A DNA stretch of 46,603 nt from Treponema sp. (lineage in GTDB: Bacteria; Spirochaetota; Spirochaetia; Treponematales; Treponemataceae), in the NCBI GenBank assembly GCA_024680155.1, contig JAILCM010000007.1, forward strand, positions 1 through 46,603, given 5' to 3'. Positions 27,321 to 35,617 of the stretch are shown here, piece by piece. Under the pieces are notes generated by a model, which did not search any database, was not told where the DNA came from, and was given only the letters and a program-made list of their open reading frames with translations. How positions within the stretch are numbered: the stretch's first letter is position 1; each line of letters begins with the position of its first letter. The translations under genes and the position numbers were made by a program.

Positions 27321-28387
27321 TATTCTGCCACCTTTTTTACGATTAAGCCTTTGTTTTTAAGGCATTCAACTGCTTTTTCAATTTCGTCGTCCGAACCAGT
27401 AAAATCGATTATCATTCTGCCAACGCTTGAATCTGTAAGTTTTTGAACTCCAGCTGCACGAATGTTAAATTCAATATCAAAATCTTTTGCAAGATGACTG
27501 AGAACCGGTGCTCCCTGTAAATCTGACGGGAATCCCAGTTCGTAAGCGCCACCTTCTTTAGACCAGCGTACAAATTGATTGTCTGAATCCGTTCCAGCAG
27601 CGGAAACACCATCTGAACCAAAAACTGCGTCGCGGGCATTTGAACTGATATGAGAAAGGAAATCTTTTGTAACCGAATGTTTTGGATTTAAGAAAATATC
27701 GTTTACACTTCCCTGCTCTACGACTTTACCTTCGTTGATTACGGCAACCTGACTGCAGGCATCGCGAACAACTTCCATCTGGTGAGTAATCATTACAACT
27801 GTAAGATTCATCTGAGACTGAATGCGGCGAATAAGATCAAGAATTGATTTTGTAGTTTGCGGGTCAAGGGCACTTGTAGCTTCATCACAAAAAAGAATAT
27901 CGGGATTATTTGCAAGCGCACGGGCAATTGCAATTCGCTGTTTTTGTCCGCCAGAAAGTGTACTTATACGGGCATCTTTTCGGTCGCTAAGTTCTACCAA
28001 TGCTAAAAGTTCATCCACGCGGGCATTTATTTTTTCTTTTGGAACTCCGCAAATTTCCATTGGGTATGCAATATTCTGACCTGCAGAACGAGAACTGAAC
28101 AGATTAAAATTCTGGAAAATCATACCAATACGGCGGCGCTGCAAAACAAGTTCTTTTTCTGGTAAATTATCCACGCGTTTATCGTCGTACCAGACTTCAC
28201 CGGAATCAGGGTGTTCCATCATACTAATAAGGCGCACAAGAGAAGATTTACCGGCACCGCTTTTTCCAATAATTCCAAAAATCTGATTGGAAGGAATTTC
28301 GAGACTAACACCATCAACGGCATGAATTTGAGTTGTACCATCTGGTGAGCTGTAGCTTTTTTTCAAATCGTTTAACTGAATTTTCAT
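27320..28387 (-). CDS. metN: Methionine-type ABC transporter ATP-binding protein with NIL domain
   Basis: 355 residues. ATPase domain 1-245: Walker A GKSGAGKSS, signature LSGGQKQRIAIARAL, Walker B ILFCDEATSALDP, H-loop ITHQM. The C-terminal NIL domain (about 280-355) shows the strand pattern DIEFNIRAAGVQKL and GRMIIDFTGSDDE; it senses methionine and inhibits transport in characterised homologues. A TATAAT box (28402-28397) ends 9 nt before the ATG, with no Shine-Dalgarno. I looked for an S-box or other methionine riboswitch in the short upstream region and saw none. Confidence 0.93.
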   Translation of the reverse strand: MKIQLNDLKKSYSSPDGTTQIHAVDGVSLEIPSNQIFGIIGKSGAGKSSLVRLISMMEHPDSGEVWYDDKRVDNLPEKELVLQRRRIGMIFQNFNLFSSRSAGQNIAYPMEICGVPKEKINARVDELLALVELSDRKDARISTLSGGQKQRIAIARALANNPDILFCDEATSALDPQTTKSILDLIRRIQSQMNLTVVMITHQMEVVRDACSQVAVINEGKVVEQGSVNDIFLNPKHSVTKDFLSHISSNARDAVFGSDGVSAAGTDSDNQFVRWSKEGGAYELGFPSDLQGAPVLSHLAKDFDIEFNIRAAGVQKLTDSSVGRMIIDFTGSDDEIEKAVECLKNKGLIVKKVAE

Positions 28388-28497
28388 TGCATTTTAATTA
28401 TACAAAAAAACGCAAATATGGGAAATATGCCGACATCCGTCTCCGCCTCTCCGTCAAAAATTTCTAACTCTAAAAATAATCTAAAAAAAATAACTAT

Positions 28498-28526
28498 TTG
28501 TCATAATTTGTAAAAAGTGCTATTAT
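28498..28526 (+). promoter_or_regulatory. Predicted extended -10 promoter for the lipoprotein at 28533
   Basis: TTGTCA (28498-28503), a 17-nt spacer ending in TGC, then TATTAT (28521-28526), so both the -35 and an extended -10 (TGnTATTAT) are present. The -10 ends 6 nt before the ATG, so the predicted start falls at or next to the initiation codon. Confidence 0.65.
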
Positions 28527-28532
28527 GGGGCC

Positions 28533-29420
28533 ATGAAGAAACGTAGAGTAGTTATCAGTATTTGTAGTGTTTTCCTTTCATTTATTGTATTTATGGCTTG
28601 TGCTTCTACTTCTAAAGAGAAACACAATCTTTCGGACAATATTGTTTCAAACTCTTTTTTTGAAGCCCCACAAACCGACGAAAATGATTGTTACATTTTT
28701 TTACGTCTCTACGACCCTGTTTACAAAAATCCACTTTATATTGCAAACCTTTTAAAAACAGGAATTACACTTACCGAAGTAAATTCTTTTTCCGCAAGCC
28801 ATGTTGCAATGAGTTTTCATCTTGATGATTGTTTTTTAGGCCTTACTTCTCTTACAAATCCTCAGTTGAATTTTGAAATTTGCAGTAAAGAAACTAGTAA
28901 CGAATACATGATTCAATGCGATAAACAAAAATCTACCGCATACATCTACAGCATAAAAGTTACTCCAGAAGAACGAGAAAAAGCAATCGCAATAATTCAA
29001 AATAACATGGATGTTCAGTATGATTCGGCTCTCAATTTTGTAATGGCAGACAAATCTGTAAAGCGAAGCCTTAAACGCACCCCCGAAGAAAAGAAACTGG
29101 AAGAATTCTTTAGAACTGGAAAAGATATAGAAGAACTTAATTCAATAGAAAATCAGAATGAAAATAAAAAATTTGTTTGTTCTGGTTTTGCAGGTTATGT
29201 TCTATATAATTCAGTACAAAGCGTAAGAGATTTCTTTAATGAAAACACGCTAGATTACCATTATCTTCCTGTTACTGACTTTGGAAGCATTCCCGGTGTG
29301 GAAAGACTGTTTGAATGTTCATGGGCAGAATACGAACACACCGCCGAAAATTTTGTTCAGGAACATAGAGAATTTCAACCGTATCTAGAAACACACAGAA
29401 TTGCAAAAAGCATGAAATAA
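28533..29420 (+). CDS. Putative lipoprotein with permuted papain-like (YiiX/NlpC-P60-like) hydrolase pattern
   Basis: 295 residues. Lipoprotein signal with lipobox IVFMAC (Cys about 23). In the mature part a His-bearing strand SASHVAMSF comes first, and a Cys-bearing helix start KKFVCSGFAGYVLY comes about 110 residues later. That order (His, then Cys at a helix N-terminus) is the signature of circularly permuted NlpC/P60-type enzymes such as YiiX/YaeF. I infer an amidase or peptidase acting in the periplasm, but the overall sequence is divergent. It stands alone, with its own strong promoter and a weak terminator after it. Confidence 0.6.
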   Translation: MKKRRVVISICSVFLSFIVFMACASTSKEKHNLSDNIVSNSFFEAPQTDENDCYIFLRLYDPVYKNPLYIANLLKTGITLTEVNSFSASHVAMSFHLDDCFLGLTSLTNPQLNFEICSKETSNEYMIQCDKQKSTAYIYSIKVTPEEREKAIAIIQNNMDVQYDSALNFVMADKSVKRSLKRTPEEKKLEEFFRTGKDIEELNSIENQNENKKFVCSGFAGYVLYNSVQSVRDFFNENTLDYHYLPVTDFGSIPGVERLFECSWAEYEHTAENFVQEHREFQPYLETHRIAKSMK

Positions 29421-29423
29421 TTT

Positions 29424-29450
29424 AAAGCTGATTTATTTATAGTCAGTTTT
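29424..29450 (+). terminator. Weak terminator after the lipoprotein gene
   Basis: AAAGCTGA (29424-29431) and TCAGTTTT (29443-29450) form an 8-bp stem with one G-U and an 11-nt loop, then ATTTA. AT-rich stem and poor T run. Confidence 0.35.
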
Positions 29451-29670
29451 ATTTACTCAAAATACTTAGTAGACTTCCCCTCCTACAAAAGCACAACAGC
29501 ATAGGTGCTACATCCAAAATAAAACAGTGCTGTACAAAAGAAAACTAAAAAAAATATAAATAATAAACGTATTTTCAAGACGAACTCCAATTTTTCTTAA
29601 ATATTCTGTTATATTATATGATAGAATATAAATCTAAAATTTTCAGAAAATCGACCCACTTAAAAATAAA
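29451..29670. other. AT-rich intergenic spacer upstream of the chemosensory operon
   Basis: No open frame of note. It holds a short hairpin (AGCAC / GTGCT around 29490-29510) and AT-rich stretches with TATATTATATGATAG near 29612. Its right end leads into the sigma-28-like promoter. Nothing else is seen. Confidence 0.5.
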
Positions 29671-29698
29671 TCAAGACAAAGTGGAAAACAGCCGATAA
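29671..29698 (+). promoter_or_regulatory. Sigma-28 (FliA)-like promoter of the chemosensory operon
   Basis: TCAAG begins at 29671, and a perfect GCCGATAA -10 lies at 29691-29698. The gap from TCAA to GCCGATAA is 16 nt, the same as at the candidate site before the RlpA gene. The ATG of the first MCP lies 43 nt further on, with AGAGG in between. Motility and chemotaxis genes are the classic targets of this sigma factor, which agrees with the operon content. Confidence 0.65.
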
Positions 29699-29741
29699 TA
29701 AAGTGCATTATTATTTTTCTTTAAATTTTTCAGAGGTTTAT

Positions 29742-31547
29742 ATGGCTAAAAAGAAAGATTTTTCAAAAATGTCAACTAAAAAGAAATCACGGATGCTGTT
29801 TATGGGAATGCTTGCCCCACTCCTTATAATAACTATAGTTGCATGTACATTTTTTTACGATATTTCAAATAAAATCATCCAATACTATCTTAACGCAGAA
29901 CTTTCACGTCAGGTAGAAAAAGTTAATTCCAGCATTTTGGAACGAATGAATCCTATAATTGTTAATATAGAGGATTTTGCAAATTTTACAGAACTTACCG
30001 ACGACGATGCCGCAATGTTACCGCTTTGTAAGACTTTTATGAAAAATCTTCAATATGCGTCGGGATTTTATTACACTTCAAAAAAATCTTTGCTTAAAGG
30101 TGGAATTTTAGTTCACAGTACCGGCTGGGTACCTCCAAAAGGATGGGATCAAACAACACGAGTATGGTACCAGATGGCAATGGAAAATCCAGAAAATCTT
30201 TGTTACACATCACCATATATTGACGCAGACTCTGGAGAACTTGCAGTCACAATTTCTAAAACCGTAAACGATAAGCAGGGAAATGTAAAAGGTGTAGTTG
30301 CATGTGATATTCTTCTTTCCAAGTTAATCTCTCTTTTTGAAGAAATAGAAATTTCTAAGCATGGCCAAATCAATATGATTGATAAAGACGGTTATTATAT
30401 GACCCATTCAGATTCTTCAAAAATTATGCAAGACAATTATTTTGAAGAAACAACTTATCAGGGCGATATAAAAGAATGGATGAACGGAGAATTAAAGACT
30501 CTTACTACAAAAAAGAATTATTACGCCGTTAGTAAAATTGGTTATTTACCTTGGTTCATTGTAATAGAAGGGCCGCTCATTGATTTTACAGGTCAACTTA
30601 CAAATGTGATTATTATTTTTGAACTTGCACTCATCATTTTCAGTTTGATTTCTTCTGGCTTGAACATTAATACAATCCGCAAAATGCGAAAAGATGAACA
30701 GCTGCTTGGCGAAAAATTGTATGAAGAAACTCAAACTCTTGTTGTTGCCGCAAAAGAAAATGCCGCAACTTCGCAGGACCAGAGTGCCGCGGTAAAAGAA
30801 ATTGTTGCTACAATGGAAGATTCAAACGCACTTTCCGAAAGCATTTCTTCAAAAATCAAGGATGTTTCTAAGGTTGCAGAAAAAACTTCCAGCGATGTTG
30901 CAAACGGTATTTATTCTATAGAACAAAACGTAAATCAGCTGCACGAAATTTTTAATGCAAACCAGCAGACAATTGACGGAATGAAGGTTCTTAGCGATAA
31001 GATTGAAAGCATTTGGGATATTGTAACTTTGATTAACAACGTTGCAGACCAGGCAAAAATTATTGCGTTCAACGCCGAACTTGAAGCTTCTTCTGCAGGT
31101 GAAGCCGGTAAAAGCTTTAGAATTGTTGCAAACGAAATTCGACGCCTTTCTGATGGAATTATTGACGGTACAAAAGAAATCAAGGAAAAAATCACCGAAA
31201 TTCAACATTCTTCCGACAGTCTTATTCTTGCTTCCGAAAGTGGAACAGAAAAAATTAACGCTGGTTACGAAAACGCTAAAGATTTGGAAGAACGATTTGC
31301 GAGCATAAAAGATTCAGCCGAAATTACAGCAAATTCTGCGGGCGATATTACAGATATTATTCAGCAGCAGACAAATGCTTCGGAACAGATTCTTATTGCG
31401 CTTAAACAAATTTCTGCGGGTGTAGAAAACTTTACGGTTGCAACAGACAGTATTTCATCATCTTCGGAACAAATCAGGCAAATGAGTGAACAGATGAATA
31501 AAACAGTAAAAGTTGGTAATGATAAAAAGAAACGAGGAAGAAAATAG
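29742..31547 (+). CDS. Methyl-accepting chemotaxis protein 1 (dCache-like sensor, no HAMP)
   Basis: 601 residues from the ATG at 29742, preferred over the GTG at 29703 because AGAGG lies 6 nt upstream. TM1 about residues 24-44, then a ~240-residue periplasmic sensor with dCache features (WYQMAMENPENLCYTSPYID, DADSGELAVTISK, GVVACDILLSKLI, YYMTHSDS), then TM2 (IIIFELALIIFSLIS). A signalling coiled coil follows directly, with no recognisable HAMP. The hairpin tip reads NNVADQAKIIAFNAELEASS, a variant of the usual tip. Small ligands such as amino or organic acids are typical for dCache. The stop overlaps the AGGAG of the next gene. Confidence 0.93.
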   Translation: MAKKKDFSKMSTKKKSRMLFMGMLAPLLIITIVACTFFYDISNKIIQYYLNAELSRQVEKVNSSILERMNPIIVNIEDFANFTELTDDDAAMLPLCKTFMKNLQYASGFYYTSKKSLLKGGILVHSTGWVPPKGWDQTTRVWYQMAMENPENLCYTSPYIDADSGELAVTISKTVNDKQGNVKGVVACDILLSKLISLFEEIEISKHGQINMIDKDGYYMTHSDSSKIMQDNYFEETTYQGDIKEWMNGELKTLTTKKNYYAVSKIGYLPWFIVIEGPLIDFTGQLTNVIIIFELALIIFSLISSGLNINTIRKMRKDEQLLGEKLYEETQTLVVAAKENAATSQDQSAAVKEIVATMEDSNALSESISSKIKDVSKVAEKTSSDVANGIYSIEQNVNQLHEIFNANQQTIDGMKVLSDKIESIWDIVTLINNVADQAKIIAFNAELEASSAGEAGKSFRIVANEIRRLSDGIIDGTKEIKEKITEIQHSSDSLILASESGTEKINAGYENAKDLEERFASIKDSAEITANSAGDITDIIQQQTNASEQILIALKQISAGVENFTVATDSISSSSEQIRQMSEQMNKTVKVGNDKKKRGRK

Positions 31548-31556
31548 GAGAACCTG

Positions 31557-33290
31557 ATGACAGTTAAAAAAACTTTCTCGATTGTTATAATTTTTACAGT
31601 TCTTCAAATCATCCTCATGACGTGCATTGTATTCTTTAACACAAAACGAATACAAGACATGAATTATTATAAATATGTACAGTCCGAAGCAAAAGCAACC
31701 CTTTCTCAAAAAATTATAAATTATCTTTCGGATGTTCAGTTAAGAGGATTCAGCATTGGAACCGCTTATGATGACTGGGTTGCACAAGAAGAAGCAATTG
31801 ACCAGAAATTTAAGTTCCTTTTGGAAGCTCCAGTTACAAAAACTTTTTCTTCCGATTTTGAAACTCAGCTAAAACAAATGTTTTCCGTTTGGACAATGCT
31901 AAAGCAAAGACTTTCTAATCTGGAAAACGTTTTTTTACAAATGCAAAATTTAAAATATTCTAATAATTCAGAAAAAACCAGAGCCGAAATTGCCGGAATA
32001 AAACTTCTGATAGAAGAATATGAAGGAAAAACTGAAGCAACAAAAACACTCTCAAAATTACTTGAACAGATTGAAAAAGAAGAAGACGGTATTTACAGAC
32101 TTTACACTAGCCTTTCAAGATTAATGCTCCAGAATGAATATTCAATTGAAGATCAGCTTGAAAAAACTGAATTCCAGGTAAAAGTTATTACAATTATTAT
32201 TGCGCTTTTGTCGTGCATAATTCTTAGTTTTTCAATCATTCTTACAATTAAAAAGATGCACAAAGACGAAATGAATCTTGGATTGAAATTGTTTGAACAG
32301 ACTCAAACTTTGGTAGTTGCCGCAAAAGAAAACGCCGCTACAGCCCAGGACCAGAGTGCCGCTGTAAAAGAAATTGTTGCAACAATGGAAGAATCAAACG
32401 AACTTTCGGAAAATATTTCAAGAAAAATAAAGAACGTTTCGCAAATTGCAGAAAAAACTTCTCTTGATGTACAGGACGGAGTTTCTTCTATAGAAAAGAA
32501 CGTAAATCAACTGCACGAAATCTTCAGAGCAAACAAAGAAACTATAGAAGGCATGAAGCATCTGGACGAAAAAATCAAAACAATCTGGGATATTGTAAGT
32601 TTGATTAATAACGTTGCAGACCAGGCAAAAATTATTGCTTTTAACGCCGAACTTGAAGCTTCAAATGCGGGAGAAGCTGGAAAAAGTTTTAGAATTGTTG
32701 CAAACGAAATCCGCCGTCTTTCTGATGGAATTATTGACGGTACAAAAGAAATTAAACAGAGAATCAACGAAATTCAGCAGTCTTCAGATTTACTTATTCT
32801 AACTTCTAAAAACGGAACTAAACAAATAAACGAAGGCTACGAAAACGCTAAAAACCTTAAAGAAAAATTTGAAAGTATAAAAGGTTCAGCAGAAGTAACA
32901 GCGGGTTCAGCAGGAGACATTACAGAAATTATTCAGCAGCAGGCATCGGCTTCGGAACAAATTCTTATAACTCTTAAACAGATTTCTATTGGTGTAGAAA
33001 ATTTCAGTACTGCTACCGACAATATTTCCGCTTCTTCAGAAAATATCCGCACTATGAGTGAAAGCATGACTGATATTCAGGAAAAAGAAGCAAAAAAAGC
33101 AAGAAAAAGAGAGAAGGAAGAAGAAAAACAACTCAAAAAACAGGAAAATCTTGCAAACAAAAAGGCAAAGAAGGAAAGAAAACAGCTTAAAGCCCAAATC
33201 AAAAAAAATAAAAAACTTGAAAAAAGCACAAATACAAAGGCAAAAACACCTGTAACAGCTAATACTAAAACCAAAAAGAAAGGGCGGTAA
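31557..33290 (+). CDS. Methyl-accepting chemotaxis protein 2 with Lys-rich C-terminal tail
   Basis: 577 residues. TM1 is near the N-terminus (IVIIFTVLQIILMTCIVFF). A ~165-residue periplasmic region with helical heptads suggests a four-helix-bundle sensor, different from MCP 1. TM2 is ITIIIALLSCIILSFSIIL. The cytoplasmic part is nearly the same as MCP 1 (QTLVVAAKENAAT, NNVADQAKIIAFNAELEASN, RIVANEIRRLSDGIIDGTKE) and again lacks HAMP. After the signalling domain comes a tail of about 70 residues made almost only of Lys, Glu, Gln, Ala and Thr. It begins 9 nt after MCP 1 and ends 2 nt before cheW. The pair looks like a duplication with sensor exchange. Confidence 0.92.
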   Translation: MTVKKTFSIVIIFTVLQIILMTCIVFFNTKRIQDMNYYKYVQSEAKATLSQKIINYLSDVQLRGFSIGTAYDDWVAQEEAIDQKFKFLLEAPVTKTFSSDFETQLKQMFSVWTMLKQRLSNLENVFLQMQNLKYSNNSEKTRAEIAGIKLLIEEYEGKTEATKTLSKLLEQIEKEEDGIYRLYTSLSRLMLQNEYSIEDQLEKTEFQVKVITIIIALLSCIILSFSIILTIKKMHKDEMNLGLKLFEQTQTLVVAAKENAATAQDQSAAVKEIVATMEESNELSENISRKIKNVSQIAEKTSLDVQDGVSSIEKNVNQLHEIFRANKETIEGMKHLDEKIKTIWDIVSLINNVADQAKIIAFNAELEASNAGEAGKSFRIVANEIRRLSDGIIDGTKEIKQRINEIQQSSDLLILTSKNGTKQINEGYENAKNLKEKFESIKGSAEVTAGSAGDITEIIQQQASASEQILITLKQISIGVENFSTATDNISASSENIRTMSESMTDIQEKEAKKARKREKEEEKQLKKQENLANKKAKKERKQLKAQIKKNKKLEKSTNTKAKTPVTANTKTKKKGR

Positions 33291-33292
33291 AA

Positions 33293-33745
33293 ATGGAAAT
33301 AGACGAAAAAACAGAACAAGAAATCAACCAGTTGTACGCCGCAAGCGACGGATCTTATCTGGTATTTACAATTCACAGACACCGCTTTGCATATAAATCA
33401 AGCCTTGTTCAGGAAATTATGTACGATGCAAAAATTCATCCGCTTCCATTTGTACCGGATTACATTGAAGGCGTTTTGAATTGCCGAGGAAATCCGTACA
33501 CAGTTGTAAACACGCTAAAAATGGAAGGTGAACCAAATCCGGAAATTGAAGAAAAAATTTTCCTCCTTTTTAAGAGAGAAGATGACCAGTTCTGCATTCA
33601 CATTTCCAATATTGACGTTTTTTTTGAACCGGAAGAAGAAGAAATTTTAGAAGACAGTGTAAAATATAAGCAAGAGGAAATTCCGCTTTTTGATTCTGAT
33701 AGAGTGGAACAAACTTTGTGTAAAGATTTGAATAAGGAAGAATAG
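33293..33745 (+). CDS. cheW: CheW-like coupling protein, divergent
   Basis: 150 residues with one CheW fold: SYLVFTIHRHRFAYKSSLVQ as the first strands, then VQEIMYDAKIHPLPFVPDYI, GVLNCRGNPYTVVN (the GxhNxRGxhhPVhD-type core) and IFLLFKREDDQFCIHI. Acidic N- and C-terminal tails are unusual. CheW links MCPs to a CheA kinase in the cytoplasmic array. Its start is 2 nt after the MCP 2 stop, with a Gly/Ala-rich ribosome site inside the MCP 2 end (AAAGGGCGG). Confidence 0.87.
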   Translation: MEIDEKTEQEINQLYAASDGSYLVFTIHRHRFAYKSSLVQEIMYDAKIHPLPFVPDYIEGVLNCRGNPYTVVNTLKMEGEPNPEIEEKIFLLFKREDDQFCIHISNIDVFFEPEEEEILEDSVKYKQEEIPLFDSDRVEQTLCKDLNKEE

Positions 33746-33748
33746 AAG

Positions 33749-34768
33749 ATGGGCGAAGCAAAATTGCGTATATTAATAGCAGATGATTCAGCAATAACAC
33801 GAGGAATTTTTGAAAAAGAATTCAAGAATTCGTCGCGTTTTGATGTTGTTGAGCTTGTTTCAAACGGAAGAAAAGCCGTAGATTATTGCCGCGAACATAC
33901 CGTAGACCTTGTAATTACCGACTATGATATGCCCGAAATGAATGGAATAGAAGCTCTTAAAATTCTTAAGAACGAACTTGGCATTTCGGTTTGCGTTTAT
34001 TCTGATGACAATTCTGTAAGAAACGAAGCAATACAGGAAGGAGCCCTTTTATTTGCAATTAAACCTTCCCTTTCTTCTTACGGTTCTTCTTCGATGTTAA
34101 ATTTTATTAATTCAATTCAAGAAGCAGCCAAAAACATAAAACCTTCTGCAAATTCTAATTCTGAAGCACAAGATTCTGATAATGATGAACACGGCTTTAA
34201 AATTCTTTGCATTGGAGCTTCAACTGGTGGCCCAACTGCCGTTCAAGAAGTACTAAGCGGTCTTGGAAAAGATTTTCCGCTTCCTATTTTGTACGCACAG
34301 CACATTGATATTGGTTCAGACAAAAAAATGGTTGACTGGTTCAACACCTGCTGCCCAGATACACCAATGCATCTTGCAAAAGACGGCGAGATTGCTAAAA
34401 AAGGTCATGTTTATATGGCACCTGCAGATACTCATCTTGTAATTGATTATATAAACGACGCAGGAGAAACCGTTTTAAAACTTTCGCATGAACCACCTGA
34501 GCGATTTTTACGCCCTGCAGTAAATAAATTATTCCGAAGCGCGGCTCGTTACTACAAAAGTTCTTGTCTTGCAGTTCTTATGACAGGAATGGGACGTGAT
34601 GGCGCTGAAGGTTGTAAAGAAATTGTAGATTGCGGAGGATTCACGATTGCAGAAGATAAATCAACTTGTGCAGTTTTTGGAATGCCTGCCGCCGCAATTG
34701 AGCTGGATGCAGCAAAACTCGTTTTACCGCGAGATTTGATTGCAAAGAAAATCCTTTCTGTTGTTTAA
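33749..34768 (+). CDS. cheB: Chemotaxis protein-glutamate methylesterase
   Basis: Removes methyl groups from MCP glutamates (and deamidates Gln), and is activated by receiver phosphorylation. 339 residues. Receiver domain 5-125 keeps the acidic pair D12/D13, phosphoacceptor D58 (VITDYDMPEMNG), S85 and K105. The methylesterase domain (150-339) keeps S158 (IGASTGGP), H185 (AQHID) and D284 (MTGMGRDG). It should therefore be a competent enzyme that needs a CheA donor. The only gap in the operon logic is that no kinase is encoded here. Confidence 0.95.
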   Translation: MGEAKLRILIADDSAITRGIFEKEFKNSSRFDVVELVSNGRKAVDYCREHTVDLVITDYDMPEMNGIEALKILKNELGISVCVYSDDNSVRNEAIQEGALLFAIKPSLSSYGSSSMLNFINSIQEAAKNIKPSANSNSEAQDSDNDEHGFKILCIGASTGGPTAVQEVLSGLGKDFPLPILYAQHIDIGSDKKMVDWFNTCCPDTPMHLAKDGEIAKKGHVYMAPADTHLVIDYINDAGETVLKLSHEPPERFLRPAVNKLFRSAARYYKSSCLAVLMTGMGRDGAEGCKEIVDCGGFTIAEDKSTCAVFGMPAAAIELDAAKLVLPRDLIAKKILSVV

Positions 34769-34780
34769 CAAGGAGCTTGC

Positions 34781-35617
34781 ATGGAAGACTTTGAATTTCA
34801 ACGGATTATCCAGCTAATTACAAAAACAACGGGCATTATTCCAAGAGACAGTCATAAAACTGGAATTAAAAATTTTATAGACAAACGGATTCCCGAACTG
34901 CAAAAAGAAGCTAAATCCTCTAAAGAAGATTTTTTGAGTTATTATCATTATCTTCAGAATCATCAGGAAGAAGTTATTAATCTTATAAACAGCGCAACTG
35001 TAAACGAAACCTACTTTTTTAGGGAAGAAGCACAATTCAAACTGCTTAAAGAAAAGATTTTGCCGGAATTGAATCTTAAAAATGGCGGAAAAATTAAAAT
35101 ATGGAGTGCCGCATCATCATCTGGAGAAGAAATTTTTTCTTTGTACCTTCTTGCTAAGTCTTTGGGAATTGAAGCTGAATGTACAGCAACCGACATAAAC
35201 ACAAACGTTCTTGAAATTTGTAAAAATGGAAGCTACAAAAAGAACGCAATTCGCACGGTAGATGGCGCTTCATTCAGCAATCTTCTTCTGCCCTACCAGC
35301 AAAAAGATGAAACTTTCCAGCTGCCACAAAATATCTGCGACAAAATAACTCGTTTCCAGATAAACCTGGCAAATATGCAGGAACTTCCAAAAAATCAGGA
35401 TATTGTTTTTATAAGAAACGTGTTTATATATTTTAGCACAGAAACCCGCATGAAAATTCTTAACCGAATTTCGGAAGAAGCACTTAATGACGGTGGATAT
35501 ATTTTTGTTTCTATGAATGAAACCGCTTCTATTGAAAAAAACATGCTTCCACCAAACTTAGAAAAACTATCAAACGGAAATGTTTTCTACTTCCAGAAAA
35601 AAGGAGGTGAAAAATGA
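34781..35617 (+). CDS. cheR: Chemotaxis protein methyltransferase
   Basis: SAM-dependent methylation of MCP glutamates. 278 residues: N-terminal helical domain (about 1-75), then a Rossmann SAM domain with TYFFREEAQFKLL, SAASSSGEEIFSLYLLA (motif I region), CTATDINTNVLE and QDIVFIRNVFIYF. AAGGAG lies 6 nt before the ATG, and its stop overlaps the start of the next gene (ATGA at 35614). It forms a complete adaptation pair with cheB. Confidence 0.94.
   Translation: MEDFEFQRIIQLITKTTGIIPRDSHKTGIKNFIDKRIPELQKEAKSSKEDFLSYYHYLQNHQEEVINLINSATVNETYFFREEAQFKLLKEKILPELNLKNGGKIKIWSAASSSGEEIFSLYLLAKSLGIEAECTATDINTNVLEICKNGSYKKNAIRTVDGASFSNLLLPYQQKDETFQLPQNICDKITRFQINLANMQELPKNQDIVFIRNVFIYFSTETRMKILNRISEEALNDGGYIFVSMNETASIEKNMLPPNLEKLSNGNVFYFQKKGGEK

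Noticed and set aside
28388-28497. Possible S-box/SAM riboswitch between metN and the divergent lipoprotein
   Set aside because: The gap is short and AT-rich, the TATAAT box lies 9 nt from the metN ATG, and none of the conserved helices can be drawn.
33077-33382. 101-codon open frame on the minus strand, Phe/Leu-rich, looking like a membrane protein
   Set aside because: It is the antisense of the Lys-rich tail of MCP 2 (AAA/AAG read as TTT/CTT), so its hydrophobicity is an artefact.
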